From contig PUQB01000320.1 of the NCBI GenBank assembly GCA_003024785.1, forward strand, positions 1 through 64,000: a stretch of DNA of 64,000 nucleotides. The letters run 5' to 3'. The stretch's first letter is position 1. Each line of letters starts with the position of its first letter. The notes under the pieces are model-generated. The model did not search any database and was not told the DNA's origin. It saw only the letters and a program-made list of their open reading frames with translations. Shown here piece after piece: positions 11,441-24,859 of the stretch. The translations under genes were made by a program, and so were the position numbers. The stretch is from Selaginella tamariscina (Eukaryota; Streptophyta; Lycopodiopsida; Selaginellales; Selaginellaceae).

Positions 11441-13854
11441 TGCATGAGATCATAAATGTTGCCAACTAAATGTGCTCATCCCTATGGGGTTCAAGTATTC
11501 ATTTTTTTCATTACTTGTTTGATAGATTACATATAATAGAAGTTGTAGATCTTCTCTTTTCCTTCATCTTTTGATTGTTATTAAAAATTTATTTGAAGGG
11601 CTTGTCAAATTACCTCAGCTTCATTCGATATGAAATCGATGAATATGATGTTTTCAAGACTTGTTAACATTGATAATAACTATTGTATTCATTCTTTTAT
11701 GTCATTATATGCTATTGTTACTATTGATCGCAACCTGCAAATCTTTAATATTAATGAGTGACAACATGTTACATACTACAAAATTGAATTTTACAAGTCC
11801 TTTAAGTATAACTAGTACAAATAAGCACTAACTTAATAACCAACAAGATTTAGGTTCTTCAAGATGTAAAATTCAAGTTGGAAAAACTTCATAAACTAGT
11901 GGAGAAGAAATTAATAAGGACAAGACATCATCTTCACTAAAGGGAGCTAGGTCCATAACTATGCCAACATACCAGGTTGTCCACAAAAAATACATACTAA
12001 GATGTTTAAGTCATAAGAGAAACTTACAAATTGGCAAAAAAACATGTTTCTAAAGTTGAAGTCATAGAAAGGGAATGAACAAAGCTTTCTTCGTCTTTGT
12101 TAGAGATCAATCCTATTACAATTTCTTAAATTCTGTTATGCACTTGTGTAGCTTTTTAAAACATTAATGGTTGGAGCCATTACATACACATGTACTTTGT
12201 GTACACCCATGTCATGGGTTTAAACTTAAACATGACCTACTTCCTTCAAAGGCAAACACTTATTTAGTTGAAAGTTCATTGATTGTTAGTGAACTGTCAT
12301 AAAAATAATGATCTTTTAACAATTGATTAATTAAATGCACAACATAAATATGGTACGGATGCTTTTTTAACCTCACATGGTGATACTTTGTTCAATCGCC
12401 ATATTATGATATAATTATTATATGTTAATTGATAATATAAAAGTCTCTAGAATTTACTTAAAGTAACAAAATATTTAAGAATATCATATAAGATATACAG
12501 GAATATTGTACTTTAACTAAAATATTCACATGTTATTAAACCTTCCATTTTATTTTCATTTAATTTAAAATTAATTGAAGTTCATTTAAAATTTATTATT
12601 TTTAGGCTAGTTTTTTTATATTCTTATAAATTGACTTAGCTTGGGGTGTGTTACATAATTTCTTTTAACATAGGATTTTGTACATTCTTCCTTCATATAT
12701 ATATTTATATATATTCCTTATCTTCTTTTTTTGCTTATTTGGATTATGACCCTAATCTAAGGGTTTTTTTTTGTTTTTTCAAATTATGCTTAGGTCTTCT
12801 TGGGTTAGGCATTGATCAAGAACTCATTATCCATTAGAGGTGTTTAACAATTAAGGAACCCTTGTATTATTATCAATGAGATGGATTGATTAATAAAGAG
12901 GCATTTAATAGGGACTTCTGAAGTTAGAAATAAAAATAATAAAATTAAAGACCTTGATGGAGTAGTGTGGATCAATCAAATTTTTAAATATAAAAAAAAT
13001 TAAATCTTTTGAAATTCAAAAGATAATCTTGCATTTGAAGAAAACTTTGCTGAGATGCACAATGGTGGAGAAAGGCTAGAATGAGTTAAAGCAATGTGAT
13101 CAATTAAGTTTGAATAATAGAACTAAGTCTTTTGAAACTCATTTTATTTTTTGTTTATTTTATTAACCAGTAATTACTTGTTAAAACTCTTGTTTTATAT
13201 ATGATTATTTTTATTTCTAACATTTAAAATCTTTGATGCATAATACAACTTATTACTTAATCTTTCTGTCTTTTTTTTATCTTTCACTTTTTCGCTGGGT
13301 TAGCAATTAAATGTTCTCTTCAATTTCTAGTGCACTTTATGTAATAGGTTTGTTGTTAAGAAAATTACTAATTTATAAAGAAAAACCCTTTATCCTATTA
13401 TAATTTTCTTTCTTAAAATTAAAATAACAACCAATAGTTTGAGTCTTTTAAGCCTAAGTGGTGGACTCACTTAATTTAAGCACTATTGTATCCTACAAAC
13501 ATGTTGTGAAAAATAATGCCATTTATTACTGTTTTTTATGATTCATGAATTTTATGTAATTGACATATTAATAACATTTAAATCTTTAACACCTGAGCAT
13601 ACACACCTGGTTTGATTTATTTATTATTAATTAATTATGAATTTAGTTAACATATCTCTTATATATATACTTTTTAAATACATCATAATTTATTTTTTCT
13701 CTCAACACACACAAGTAAATTGATATGTCAAATTTATTTACTATTTAACCTTCATCTATATAAGCTCACTTTAAATTATGAAAATATTAGTAGTAGAATG
13801 TATAAATATGCAGCATAATAGTATGTATGGATTTTAAATATATATGGGTTAAAC
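11441..13854. other. AT-rich sequence without a supported gene
   Basis: I see no conserved coding segment, RNA gene or clear repeat boundary. Short ORFs have low-complexity composition. Confidence 0.6.
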
Positions 13855-13977
13855 ATGCTCTTCAAATTGTGCAATGCTCTAACAACATTTTATCGCACGA
13901 TAAATCAAATTTTTAAGAAGTACTTGGATGAATTTGTTATTATTTACATTAATGACATTCTTGTTTTATTGACTTAA
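13855..13977 (+). pseudogene. Short fragment of gypsy reverse transcriptase
   Basis: One frame reads FKLCNALTTFYRT, then NQIFKKYLDEFVIIYINDIL, which follows the conserved FGLCNAP...YLDDIL stretch of Ty3/gypsy reverse transcriptase. The catalytic box is YIND instead of YxDD. No LTR or other domain is visible nearby. Confidence 0.7.
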
Positions 13978-16613
13978 ATACACTCTCTAAACCTTCTTAA
14001 CACATGTTTCTTTTTTAGGGGTAGGGTTATATGACCCCTAACCTAAAGGTTCATTAACCCTTATTACATACTCTCAATTTTTAAACAATATTTTAATAAT
14101 GAATCGAACCCCTTCAATATGAAGTGTAATAATATTATTCTCTTCTCTTAATCAAAAGAAAAAAGGGCTAATCAATTGTTTTAAGGACTTTTATTTTTAT
14201 GAAGGGTAAAATAATCTTCAACCCTGTCAAGTAAAAATTGTGATAGCTTAGTAGTCCTTAAAGCATATTTGTATTCAAACTTAATATTATAAATTATATT
14301 GAATTTTTTATATAATTTTAATATTTTAAAATTTGAGATGGATAAAAAAATAGTGAATAAGAAAGGAAGTTTAAGATTTGATTGAATAAAAGAGATCCAT
14401 AGAGAGGAATAGTGCAACAAGACTCACACATTTTGAATTTTTTGATAACTTGATTAAAAATATAATGAAATATACTTTTTCTTTACTACATGGAGTGGTT
14501 GGAAAAACTTAAGTTTGGGTTAAGGATGAGTTTTAATTATTACATTTGAGAAAGTTGAAATTAATATAAATAGTTCACTGTGTGTAAGAAAAATATGCAA
14601 GTGAAATAAAAAAGAAATTGAACCATTATGTCAGAAGTTTTAAAATATGTAAATAAAATTAAAAAGGAAATTGAATTATCATATGAAGAGTTTTAATTAA
14701 GGTACTTAAAAAAATGAGAAACAGCAATGAGAATAAGTCATTATAAATATGAGAACACATGAATGAAATTTAATCAAAAATCTAATTATAATATAAGTAA
14801 TTCTCAATTTAGAAATGCTTAATACATAAAATAAAATATGAACTTAAAATTTTAGCTATATATAAATCCTTTGGAAATATAAATTAGTGCCAACTTACTT
14901 TCTTATTTTTAATGTATTTTTTTTTAAAGTAAAGAAGTCTTGTGTAGCCAATTATAAAAAATATATATATATAAAAGTCTCAACTAGATCAAGAATAATT
15001 TTTAACCCTCTTACCATGTAAGTAATGTTCAACTTATTAGGTCTCCATTCTTATGTTCCTCTTTTATATAAGTTAATAACCATGTTAAAACTTAATTAGA
15101 TATCTTTATATGCTCCGGAGTGTGTGATTAAATGAGAATCTTATTTAACCAAGGAAATAAGATGATAATAAGGACCAATCGAACATAATACACTAGCGTT
15201 AAAATGGTAATATAATGTATTCATTTCAAAATAGATATAACTCCCCGTGACTGACAGATAGTCCGCCCAAAAGTAGATATAACTCCTCATGATAGATAGT
15301 GTTAAGAACATTTAAGTTGATTTTCAACTTGATTAATTAGTTTTAATTAAAATGATTAGTCATACTAGATTAGAGGGAAACATGAGTATTAATTGGGGCC
15401 ACCTAACCTTGTGTAAGTCTAAGTCATGGTTATGGGTGGTTAAAAAATTGAGTTTGCAATTCTATAAATTTATCTTTAGTATTCTTTATAGATAATGAAT
15501 TATATTTTAAGAAAATAAACATTACATCTCTTTACATAAGCATGGTAAACTCAAATTGAAATAATTAAAAATGAGAAAGTTAAACTCGAAAATACTTTAT
15601 GTCTATGTGAAAGGTTGTGTAATATATCTAGTATGAGATTTAGGATGAGTACAAAAATATAAAATCTTTGTTTAAGACACTTAAAAGAGTGTTTGCTAAG
15701 GTGCCATAATAAAATAATGAACAAGTTAAAGAAATGCTTAATAAGCACAAATTGTTTTCTTCATTCTTTTTTTTCTTATGTAAAGAAAAAAAAATGTTGA
15801 ATATTCATTAAACATATTTAAGAATTTAAACAAAGAATAATATATAACAATGTAGATGTAATATTTCATATTATTATTAAAAAATCTTTTAAAGATTTTA
15901 AAAAGTATTCTATTAAACCACGTGTTTTTTATATTAAATGAATATGTTGACAGAGATTTTTCCCTAAACAGGAAAAATACTAATGAATTAAGATAAAAAA
16001 CAAATAAATATATCTACATATCAAGCTATTAAAAAACACATACTTATGTACATTAATGTTTTTTTTGTAAAGAATATATATAGCTATCATCATTTAATAA
16101 TACATAATTGTAAGTAGTTATAACAAAATTAATATATTAATTTCGCCAGTTAGTTTAGACACTATAAGATGAACAATTATTTTAAATTAACATCTATAAA
16201 GGAATTTATATGTATATGTATTACACCCTACATTTAATTATGGCATAATTATACTATTCAACATATTTTATTATTTTAATTTATAATTTAATAATTTACA
16301 ATGCATACACATTTAAAATTTACTTACAAGTGCACCGACCTTACAATATAGTGTATATATAATTGCATATCAAATGATATTTAAATGTATACGTCCTTCT
16401 GTTGTCTGTATTTCTTGCGCTGTAAGTTTGAATACGATAGATCTAGGAATTTGGATGAGTTGTAAATTTCTAAAAGCTTCTACATCGACGCTTCCACGTA
16501 AAAGGACAAATGACGATTGTTGACATTTCGCTTGGACTTTAAGGTGGGTTGTTTTATTTGGGCGTGTGATTACTAGCTTTCAGATTTTACAACAGACATT
16601 TCTAATTCACCAT
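13978..16613. other. AT-rich sequence without a supported gene
   Basis: The composition is strongly AT-rich with short TA runs. I see no gene. The last few hundred bases may contain the promoter of the receptor kinase, but no specific element can be assigned. Confidence 0.6.
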
Positions 16614-18340
16614 ATGGAAATCGTTTGGAAGCTCATTCTGGTTGGTCTCCTGACTGCTTGTAGTGCTCAGAGTTGCAGGAATATGTGCGGAAATATGTCT
16701 GTAAGGTTCCCATTTGGAATAGACGACGGTTGTGGGGATCCATGGCACAAGCTTCAGTGTGAGAATGGTACACTCAATCTGCCTTATGAAGGTCCTTCAG
16801 GTCTGAAAGCTCTAGTTTTTGGTATCGACTACGTAGATGAGGAAATACACATCAATACCTCTTATTCTATGACTTACTCTAGCTACGAGGGCTGCGATAT
16901 GGCACTCAATGGCAGTGCCTACAAAGTGAACTCTATTGAGGGCATAATCTGTGCGGTGGCATGCTTATACAATAGACAGGTCTGGATAAAGAATACCGAC
17001 GGATTTAAGTGCTATAACTGGAAGGTGGGAATTCATCAGAAAAAATAACAGGGGCGTATTATAGCTATGCGTACGTGCCATGGATTGTAAAGTCTGATCG
17101 GAAACAACAGTGTGCGGAATGTGACCTTAGAAATGGAACTTGTGGATACACTGGTTCAACAAACGATTTCGTTTGCATCAAAAATGGTAAGTGTATCTTT
17201 TCATTGGGTAGAGTGAGGCATTCTGATTCTGTTCCACAGGGAGAAGCGTGGGGGCTGCAATTATAGGTGAGTTATTACTAATCCTAACGTTAATTAAACA
17301 CTAATTCAAAATCATTAGTAGGTGGTACAGTTGGAGGCAGTATAGCTCTTCTTCTGTTGCTCGCCGGCGTCAGTTTGTGGATTCTGCACAAAAGGATATC
17401 TATTCAGAATTGCAACTTGCAGTTACTACACGCAACACGGACATTTTCGTATAAAGAACTGATTTCAATAACAAGCACACTGTTGGGTGAGGGAGGATTT
17501 GGTTCAGTCTTCTTTGGAGTCCTGCCAGACAACAGTAAAGTTGCAGTGAAGCGTCTACAGAGCAGCAAGCAAGGGCACAAGGAGTTTGTAGCGGAGGTAA
17601 TGACGGTTGGAAGCATTCACCATTTCAACCTGGTTCATCGCGTGGCTACTCAAGGTGATCACAGTCACGACCATGTTCCTAATGGTTCTTTGGACAAATG
17701 GCTCTTTAAAGAAGGTGATGAAAAGCGATTCCTTGAGTGGCGATCAAGGCTCCAAATTGCTATTGGAACAGCTCGTGCCCTTGCATACCTAGATGTGAAG
17801 CCTCAGAACATATTGCTACACGAACATTTCAATGCCAAAGTGTGTGACTTTGGGATGTCCACTTTAATGTCCCGAGATGAGAGTTCCGTCTTCACCACAA
17901 TGAGAGGGACTCGAGGTTATCTGGCACCAGAATGGCTTACAATATGAGATCACCGAGAAGGTAGATGTATACAGCTATGATGTTGTGTTGCTTGAGCTTG
18001 TAAGTGGAAAAAGTGCTTAGACGTTAGACGTGCTGAATCCAGCAAATGGAGCTTGGCTTCTTGGGCAACACAGAAAGTTGAGAAGGGAGAGAAGCTGCTG
18101 GATGATATGGTTGATGTTCATATAAAGAAACAGTTTGAATATGACCAGGCCATTATGGAGCAGGTGGAGACGGTGGTCCAGATTGCAGTGAGCTGCATAC
18201 AAGATGAGCCAGCGAAAAGCCCTTCAATGTCGAATATAGTACATATGTTGGAAGGTTTGTTGCAGCAGATGAACAAGAGCAGTCATGCAACAATCTTGAA
18301 GATTGCTTTACTGGACAGCTCTCAGGGGCTCCTACATTGA
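16614..18340 (+). pseudogene. LRK10-like / GUB_WAK receptor kinase, broken
   Basis: The ATG at 16614 opens a signal peptide (LILVGLLTACSAQS), followed by a GUB_WAK_bind extracellular domain (CGNMSVRFPFGIDDGCGDPW). After a one-base frame break near 17030 comes a WAK-associated Cys-rich segment (CAECDLRNGTCGYTG). Two short introns follow (near 17190-17240 and 17270-17320), then a transmembrane helix (IALLLLLAGVSLWIL) and a kinase domain with the glycine loop GEGGFGSVFFG, the lysine in VAVKRL, DVKPQN, the DFG motif in CDFGMS, and GTRGYLAPEW. The segment before DVKPQN lacks the HEEC...IIH residues, so the HRD motif is incomplete, and a second small deletion precedes VPNGSL. A stop falls at 17945 and other frame breaks follow. 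The deletions make this a true pseudogene. An intact homologue would sit in the plasma membrane. Confidence 0.85.
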
Positions 18341-19329
18341 AGACACAGAGATTCTCATTCTACAGAGACAAATGAACTGATTGTATTTAGTTAAACCTGA
18401 GGTTATAATCCATGCCATAGCAATTTTCATGCTCAGATCAATATTTTGCTCTTATAAATATTTGTTTCTGTGTACAACGACTTCGACTACAGCTGTTACC
18501 ATTTAACAACATGTCGTGTAAACGCTCCCATTGCACAAGCATGGTGTAATTATACGCTGAAATATATATATCTTTCATATACAGCTATTAAGAATTTAAC
18601 CAAAGTATTTTATGAATTATTATTTTATTCTAAGAATTTATTATTTATTTTAAAAATAGATGGCGTATCATTTTGTCCAAACCCGGATCTTGGACTCGAT
18701 TATTTCCAAAACATGAACAAAATTTATGTTATGCAACTTTTATATTACAAACTACTGGCATAAAAAACCTGGATAATAATGATGGGACTAATGATAGTAC
18801 TTGTACATAAAATATCTTGTAATTTGATGTTCTTTTATATATATATGTATATATGATTTTTTAACGAAGGCTTATTATATATTGAATAGTAAAGATTAAA
18901 AGTTCAATACTGTAATCGAAATACAAGTTCAAATATAAATACAAATTGTAAGAGTAATAACTACATATATAAATAAATTATAAGAATTAACATATATAAT
19001 CTAGGATATATAACAAATAAACACCTATACAGCATTAGTGATACGATAGTTAATAGTTAAGTCTTTAAAAATTCACAAGTCTTTATTGTAAACTCATAGT
19101 CATATTAACAAATACATATACTTTTATGTTAAAAATATTATAATGTGTACTGTATCCCATTTTCAATACTAAGAAATGGATCACCAAATCACTATTATTA
19201 AGTATATTGACAGTTAAATTAACCAGTCTCTACATATTTAAAAATAAGTGTATTAATAAAAAAGTAATCGTTTTTCAAGAATGAAGCATATTACAGCACG
19301 TGCTCTGTAGAAAACGCTGTGTTATATCC
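18341..19329. other. AT-rich intergenic sequence
   Basis: No coding sequence is supported. TA-rich microsatellite-like stretches occur near 18830-18860. Confidence 0.55.
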
Positions 19330-20901
19330 TCACATCTGAGTCAAAGTATTCAGAACGTCAACTGTCAAACGTGGCTTGACTTTGACTTGCAAAGCCTGCG
19401 CCTTAAAGTTGACAAGACCAAAGGCTTCCTTGAGACTGTCCTTGTCGACGTCACAGCTCCAGTGGAAGGCATGCAACAGATTGCACAGGCCAAATTGAAC
19501 CGTCTTTAACCCCAGTGGAAGTCCGACACAAATTCGCCTTCCCGAGCCGAATGGAAGTAATTCAAAGTCTCGGCCAAGAACATTCATTTTCGCTGTTTAT
19601 GAACCTCTCCGGATCAAACTTTGTGGGATTCACCCATGTCTCTGGATCTATCCCAATGCAAATGCATTGACAAGGACAGTGGAACCTTTGGGAATGTCAT
19701 AACCTGCCACTTTCACATCCTTTACGGCAGCATGGGGAAGCAAGAGAGTTAGAATGGGGTGAAGTCTAAAAGCTTCTTTCATAATCGCCTCCCATAAACC
19801 AGATTTGGAAAATCCGATTCTTCCACCATACGGTCTCGTCCTACTACCTTGTCAAGCTCCTTCTGAGCCTTAGAATTACGTGTGATGGTGAAGAAGCTCG
19901 GCTAACGTCCACTCTAGTGTTGATGCCGACGTTTCCGTCCCACCAAGCAGCAAATCCTAGCAACAAAACTATTAATTCACACTTACAAATACATGAATTC
20001 GGTTTGTTTATGCATTATGATGCTTACCACCAACATGGCTTTGATTGTTTCATCTGCTTCCTTGCCAGTTCCAGATAGCTTCAAGGATGTCTAGGAAGTC
20101 TGGAATTCGATCTGGAGAGCCTTTATCTTTTCGGTGGTCTTCAAGTTCTCTACGCATGAACTTATCTACTTTCTGGCCGAGTCTTCTCACCTTGGGTATG
20201 TTCCAGTCAAGCCAGCCAAGACTGGGGAAATAATCACTTATGCAAACAGTCCCTCCAATCCTCATAAGATCATCCACAATATCAAGAAAGTCGCGTGCTT
20301 CTTCTCCACTTTCGTTGGCCTTGGGACCGAAGTAAGACTTCCTCATCAAAATACGGTGATGACATTGAAACCATAGTCTTTGAGTGCATGCCTAATGTTA
20401 ATGAGTTGGTCGGATTTGGAAGCCTCTATGAATTGACACATAAGCTGCCGCAGCTCATCCTTGAGTATTGGGTTGAAGGAATTTATTCTTCTCACAGTAA
20501 AGAGCTCGGTAGTAGACAGCTTCCGCATGCTCCTCCAGTGCTCGCCATATGGTGCAAATGCCATCTCCTTGCCATCGTAGAGAACGTACTTAGTTGTAGC
20601 TTTGAGTGGCCTCGAAGCAAAAACTGCATCGTTAGTCTTGAGAATCTCCTTAGCCAATTCGCTGCTGGACACAATTATGTGTGGGATCATTCCAAAACGC
20701 AGTGACATGATTGGACCATATTTCTTGGCAAGCGATGGAGCGAATGATGTGGCAACTCACCAAGCAAGTGGAAATGACCAATCAATGGCAAACCTCTTGG
20801 CCCGGCGGCAACTTAAGATTGTTCTTCTTTCTAGACCATATGTAAAAGCAAGCTAACAATCCAAGAAAACTATAAAACAAATAAACATGTAGAATTGCCA
20901 T
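19330..20901 (-). pseudogene. Cytochrome P450 (CYP71 clan, CYP750/CYP76-like), frames interrupted
   Basis: This would be a membrane-anchored haem monooxygenase of the endoplasmic reticulum. The start at 20901 gives an N-terminal anchor (MAILHVYLFYSFLGLLA). The proline hinge LPPG is followed by a frame break where PRGLPLIGHFHLL should continue. Next come FASRP and the C-helix (APYGEHWRSMRK). An intron lies at about 19957-20027 with GT-AG ends. Exon 2 starts with the I-helix GGTETSASTLEW, then the ExxR region (EAFRLHP) and the haem loop FGSGRRICVG, ending at 19330. Length and two-exon structure are normal for the CYP71 clan. Several visible frame breaks are single missing bases in C or A runs, so the gene could be intact if these are consensus errors. 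It lies 0.8 kb from the diterpene synthase, divergently oriented, which suggests diterpenoid oxidation. The substrate is not known, and the CYP family is inferred from motif style only. Confidence 0.8.
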
Positions 20902-21401
20902 GTTTGTAACAGAACGTTTGTAATTCCATAGCCTCACAAAGCCACCTTTTTATATCCGGATTAGTTCTTTCTTACAAAAACCGTTCAGAGTTGTCGTTAT
21001 TCTTTTTAATTGTTATGGAATACTGGTTTAATTTCCAGTCACTTAGACTTTTCCGGTTATCATTTGAGGACAATCCGCTTAATAATAATTAATAATAAAA
21101 AGTGCGGATGACATGTCCACAGGGCCATCTGTCGCGGTCGGGGGCTTGTTTGGGCAGCCTTTGCCGACTCGAACAGCACTACCCCCCGTTTCGCCGGCTC
21201 GCTCGAATCCCGCCAAAATAATCATTAGAATATTAATTTAAATTTAAAATTTTTTAAAATTTAAAATATCTTTTTAATGAAATACCAAGTGTGGAATTGC
21301 TTATAACAAACACTTTTTAATTGATAAAAATTAATTAACATGGTTATTCATTATCAGTTAAATAATTATCTGTCCCACGAAAAAAAAAATAATTAATTTA
21401 A
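20902..21401. promoter_or_regulatory. Intergenic region between divergent P450 and terpene synthase
   Basis: This short region separates two divergently transcribed metabolic genes and probably holds parts of both promoters. A GC-rich patch at about 21120-21215 stands out from the AT-rich surroundings and contains TTTGCCGACTCG. No individual regulatory site can be assigned. Confidence 0.4.
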
Positions 21402-21601
21402 TAGTTATGAATTAACTTATACGTAAGCATACATGCAGTGTAACGACATTTACATTAAATATCATGTGGAAAAGGCTGAATAGAAATAACGACATAAACT
21501 CTAGTTATGAATTAACTTATACGTAAGAATACATGCAGTGTAACGACATTTACATTAAATATCATGTGGAAAAGACTGAATAGAAATAACGACATAAACT
21601 C
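21402..21601. repeat. Two tandem copies of a 100-bp unit upstream of the terpene synthase
   Basis: The units 21402-21501 and 21502-21601 have an exact 100-bp period and differ at about two visible positions (GTAAGCAT/GTAAGAAT and AAAGGCTG/AAAGACTG). The array ends about 130 bp before the terpene synthase ATG, so it lies in its probable promoter or 5' leader. Confidence 0.9.
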
Positions 21602-23039
21602 CTGGACAATCAGCTAGTTAGTCAAATTTCACCAAAGTTTGCAACAACATTCCTAAACGACTGTATTGAATTAAAACAGATAAATCTACTAGAGATCAAT
21701 AGCAGACTTATCTGTTCAGCAACAGAAAATGAGTCTTTCAATGAGCGTCTCACTCTCACACCATGAAAAGAATGTATCGCTCCCCATGTCTTTTTGCAAG
21801 TGTATACTTCCATCGCCACATTCCAGTATCAAATTATTCACAAGGCAAGCAGCTTTCAAACCCATAGTGCTTAGCCCTCCACTCGTTCGACCAGTGGCAT
21901 GCACATCTAATGTTTTATCGGTTGTAACTACTGGGAAACCCAAAGAATTACAACAAGCAAAGCAGCTTGATTTCCTAGTTGATACGGTACGAAGAATGTT
22001 GCAGTCGTTAGGAGATGGAAATCTAAGTCTCTCTCCTTATGATACTGCTTGGGTGGCAAGAATACCTTCCTCACACTCACCTTCTCAACCCGAGTTTCCC
22101 CAGGCACTTGACTGGATCATCACAAATCAATATCCAGATGGCTCTTGGGTGACATTTATTTCAATCTACAAGATAGGGTGTTAAACACACTCTCGTGTTT
22201 AGTTGCGTTAAAGCAGTGGAATACTGGTCACGACAGCATTAAGCAAGGTAATTATTTCCTTTCGTTTTTCTTTGTTTTAATTTACTCAAACTTACTATTT
22301 GTACAGGTTTGGCGTTTCTGAGCACCAACATGAAAGCCTTAAAAGACGTCAGCGGAGATTTATTGGCTGGCTTTGAAGTGGTTTTCCCCTCGATGCTAGA
22401 GGAAGCAAGACAGCAGCAACTTGATATTCCATACAATCTTCCGTTTATCAAAACGATTCAGGAATCCAGGAAACTGAAACTAGAGAGGTATATTTCTCAA
22501 TATCATACTTATATTGTTTGTATTTATTTTTCCCTTCAGGATTCCTATTGAGATGGTTTATTCTGTTCCAACCACTCTTTTATACTCCTTGGAAGGTCTA
22601 CAAGAATATATTGACTGGGAGAAGATCATGCAAGTTCAGCAAGTAGATGGTTCATTCCTAAGCTCGCCTTCTTCCACCGCATGTGTTTATTTACACACTA
22701 AAAATGAGTCATGCTTGAGATTTTTAAGGAAAGCTGTGCAAGCTTATGATAACGCTGGTAAACCAAAATCCACGTCGGTAAATGTACTCCTTGCTAACAA
22801 GTTTCTCATTTTCAGTTCCATGTCATTATCCAGTAGACTTATTTGAACGTTTATGGGTCTTGGACACCATTGAACGTCTTGGAATTGACTGCTTCTTCAA
22901 AGAGGAAATCACTGCAATTTTAGACTATGTATACAAGTAAGAGAAATTGGTACCTTAAGTGTTGTTACGACTCTAATAATTCCCGTTTAGGTGTTGGACA
23001 GAGAAAGGTATTGGATGGGGAAGAGACAGCAACGTGCGA

Positions 23040-23051
23040 GACGTGGACGAT
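23040..23051 (+). other. Class II DxDD motif codons (DVDD)
   Basis: The four codons encode Asp-Val-Asp-Asp, the general acid motif of protonation-initiated diterpene cyclisation. Taxadiene synthase and other class I-only members have lost this motif, so its presence argues for class II activity of the ancestral enzyme. Confidence 0.85.
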
Positions 23052-23932
23052 ACAGCAATGGCTTTCAGACTGTTACGTATCCATGGCTACGACGTGTCTT
23101 CAGGTTTATTACTTCATTAACTTGATTTAATTTAGCTCTAATTATCATTAAGTGTAAATTTTGTTTCAGATGTGTTTAATAACTTTGTTCGGAACGGAAA
23201 ATTCTTTTGTTTTCCGGGAGAGACCTCGCATGGTATTTCTGAAATGTTGAATCTGTTTCGGGCAACTCAAGTAGCATTTCCAAATGAATCTATTCTGATG
23301 AAAGCGAGAGAGTATTCCAGCAATTTTCTTTATCAAGCTCTTAATGGAACATACAAGGATAAATGGGCAATCAAGAAGGATCTATTGGGAGAGGTATACA
23401 TGTTTACTGTATTACTTTTCAGAATTATTCACATTTTTATTTTCAGGTCAAGTATGAACTGGAAAATCCATGGTATACGTGCCTTCCAAAACGCTATATG
23501 AAATCCTACATTGAGAAATATGGTGAGAATGACCCGTGGATTGCAAAGACTGTGTACAGGTAAAGGCGATGTATGAATGCTGTGTGTACTATAGTATATA
23601 ACTTTGTCTTTTTGTAGGCTCTACTGTGTTAATAACAAGGCGCTGAAAGAACTTGCAAAGGAAACCTTAGAGAGATATGAAGGTTATAAAGAGTTAGAGC
23701 TCAAACAACTATCAAGGTCTGTAATTTTGTTGGTACATTTTTATGTTTATTTATTGGTTATGCTTCAGATGGTGGAGACTGTGGATTTCAAAGTCTACAG
23801 TCTACAAGGTCTTCAGACAACAAGGATATGATTCCATATATCTATTTCGTTATCTCGTCCACTATGTTTGAGGAGAAGTTTTACAATTTGAGACTCTTTT
23901 TTACTAAATACGCAACATTGAACACGGTAATC

Positions 23933-23947
23933 GATGATCTTATTGAT
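23933..23947 (+). other. Class I DDxxD motif codons (DDLID)
   Basis: The codons encode Asp-Asp-Leu-Ile-Asp, which fits the magnesium-binding motif for diphosphate ionisation. The context TLNTVIDDLIDN matches plant terpene synthases. Confidence 0.85.
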
Positions 23948-24859
23948 AATTCTACAAACCTCCAAGAGATCTCAAGCTTTGTAACAGCCATAAAAAGGTA
24001 TGGTGCTTAGCATCTCTCATTAGCAATTCATAAACCCACTGCTTTATCATGTTTCAGATGGACGCATCAAGTCTAACTTCCAAAGACTTTATAGTTGCTT
24101 TCAACGCTCTTCAAACGACCCTTAACGACATGGCACTCAAGCAGCACAGTTTCATCCAGCAACGTCCAAAGACATTTTGAATCACCTTCGAGAAGAGGTT
24201 AATATTCTAGTGTTTAAGATTTAATATGTGAACTCTCCCTAACAGTTCTACTTGTATGCAGTTCCTTTCCCTGATTGAATCAGAGTTAGTGATGCAACAT
24301 GGAAGTTTAACGATTATAGCCCTGGTTTTGAAGAATACATGCAAAATGCAAAAATAAGCAGTGGTGCTGCCAACCTCGTACTGGGATGTATGTTGTGCTG
24401 TGGAGAAGAGTTGTCCAAAAGCACGATAAACCAAGTTAAAACAAGCAGGAGTTTGGAGCTAAACTGTATAATATCCAAACTGGTGAATGACCTTCAAACT
24501 TTTAAGGTATGCCTTGTACATTACAAAACTAAATTACCATTTATGACACTGCATCTCTCTTTGAAGATTGAACGCCAAAAGGGGAAACGCTCTCCAGTAT
24601 TTCCTGTTATATGAGAGATCATCCCACCATCTCTGAAGATGAAGCGGTAGAAAAGATCAAAAGCATTGTAGAGGAATCCTGGAAAGAGTTGGTACAAGAA
24701 TACTTAAAGAGAGACAATGAGTTACCACCTGTCATCCGCCGGTACAACTTTGAACTAGTTCGCATGACATGGTTTACTTACAAGGACAGGGATATTTTTA
24801 GAATTAGCAACAAAGATCCTGAAAAAGTAGCTTTACTTGCAGAATCTGTAGTAAATTAA

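Larger units (their letters stand above)
21729..24859 (+). pseudogene. Bifunctional-type diterpene synthase (TPS-d3), frames interrupted
   Basis: Enzymes of this family turn geranylgeranyl diphosphate into cyclic diterpenes in plastids. The ATG at 21729 starts a Ser-rich, transit-peptide-like region, followed by the gamma domain (LSPYDTAWVARIP). Many short GT-AG introns break the gene, for example at 22248-22306 and 22488-22539. The class II motif DVDD is at 23040-23051, within RDVDDTAMAFRLLR. The class I motif DDLID is at 23933-23947. The second metal site is represented by LVNDLQTFK near 24480-24505. The end at 24859 gives a family-typical C-terminus. Having both DxDD and DDxxD suggests a levopimaradiene/abietadiene-type bifunctional enzyme; a taxadiene-synthase-like relative is also possible. 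Frame breaks occur at about 22150, 22778, 23780, 24062, 24168, 24290 and 24585; most are one or two bases missing from a G run. It is therefore either a young pseudogene or an intact gene with consensus errors. Neighbouring P450s and an oxidase fit a diterpenoid cluster. Confidence 0.85.

Noticed and set aside
21729-24859. Calling the terpene synthase a taxadiene synthase
   Set aside because: It retains the class II motif DVDD, which taxadiene synthase has lost. Only the TPS-d3 subfamily is supported from the sequence.
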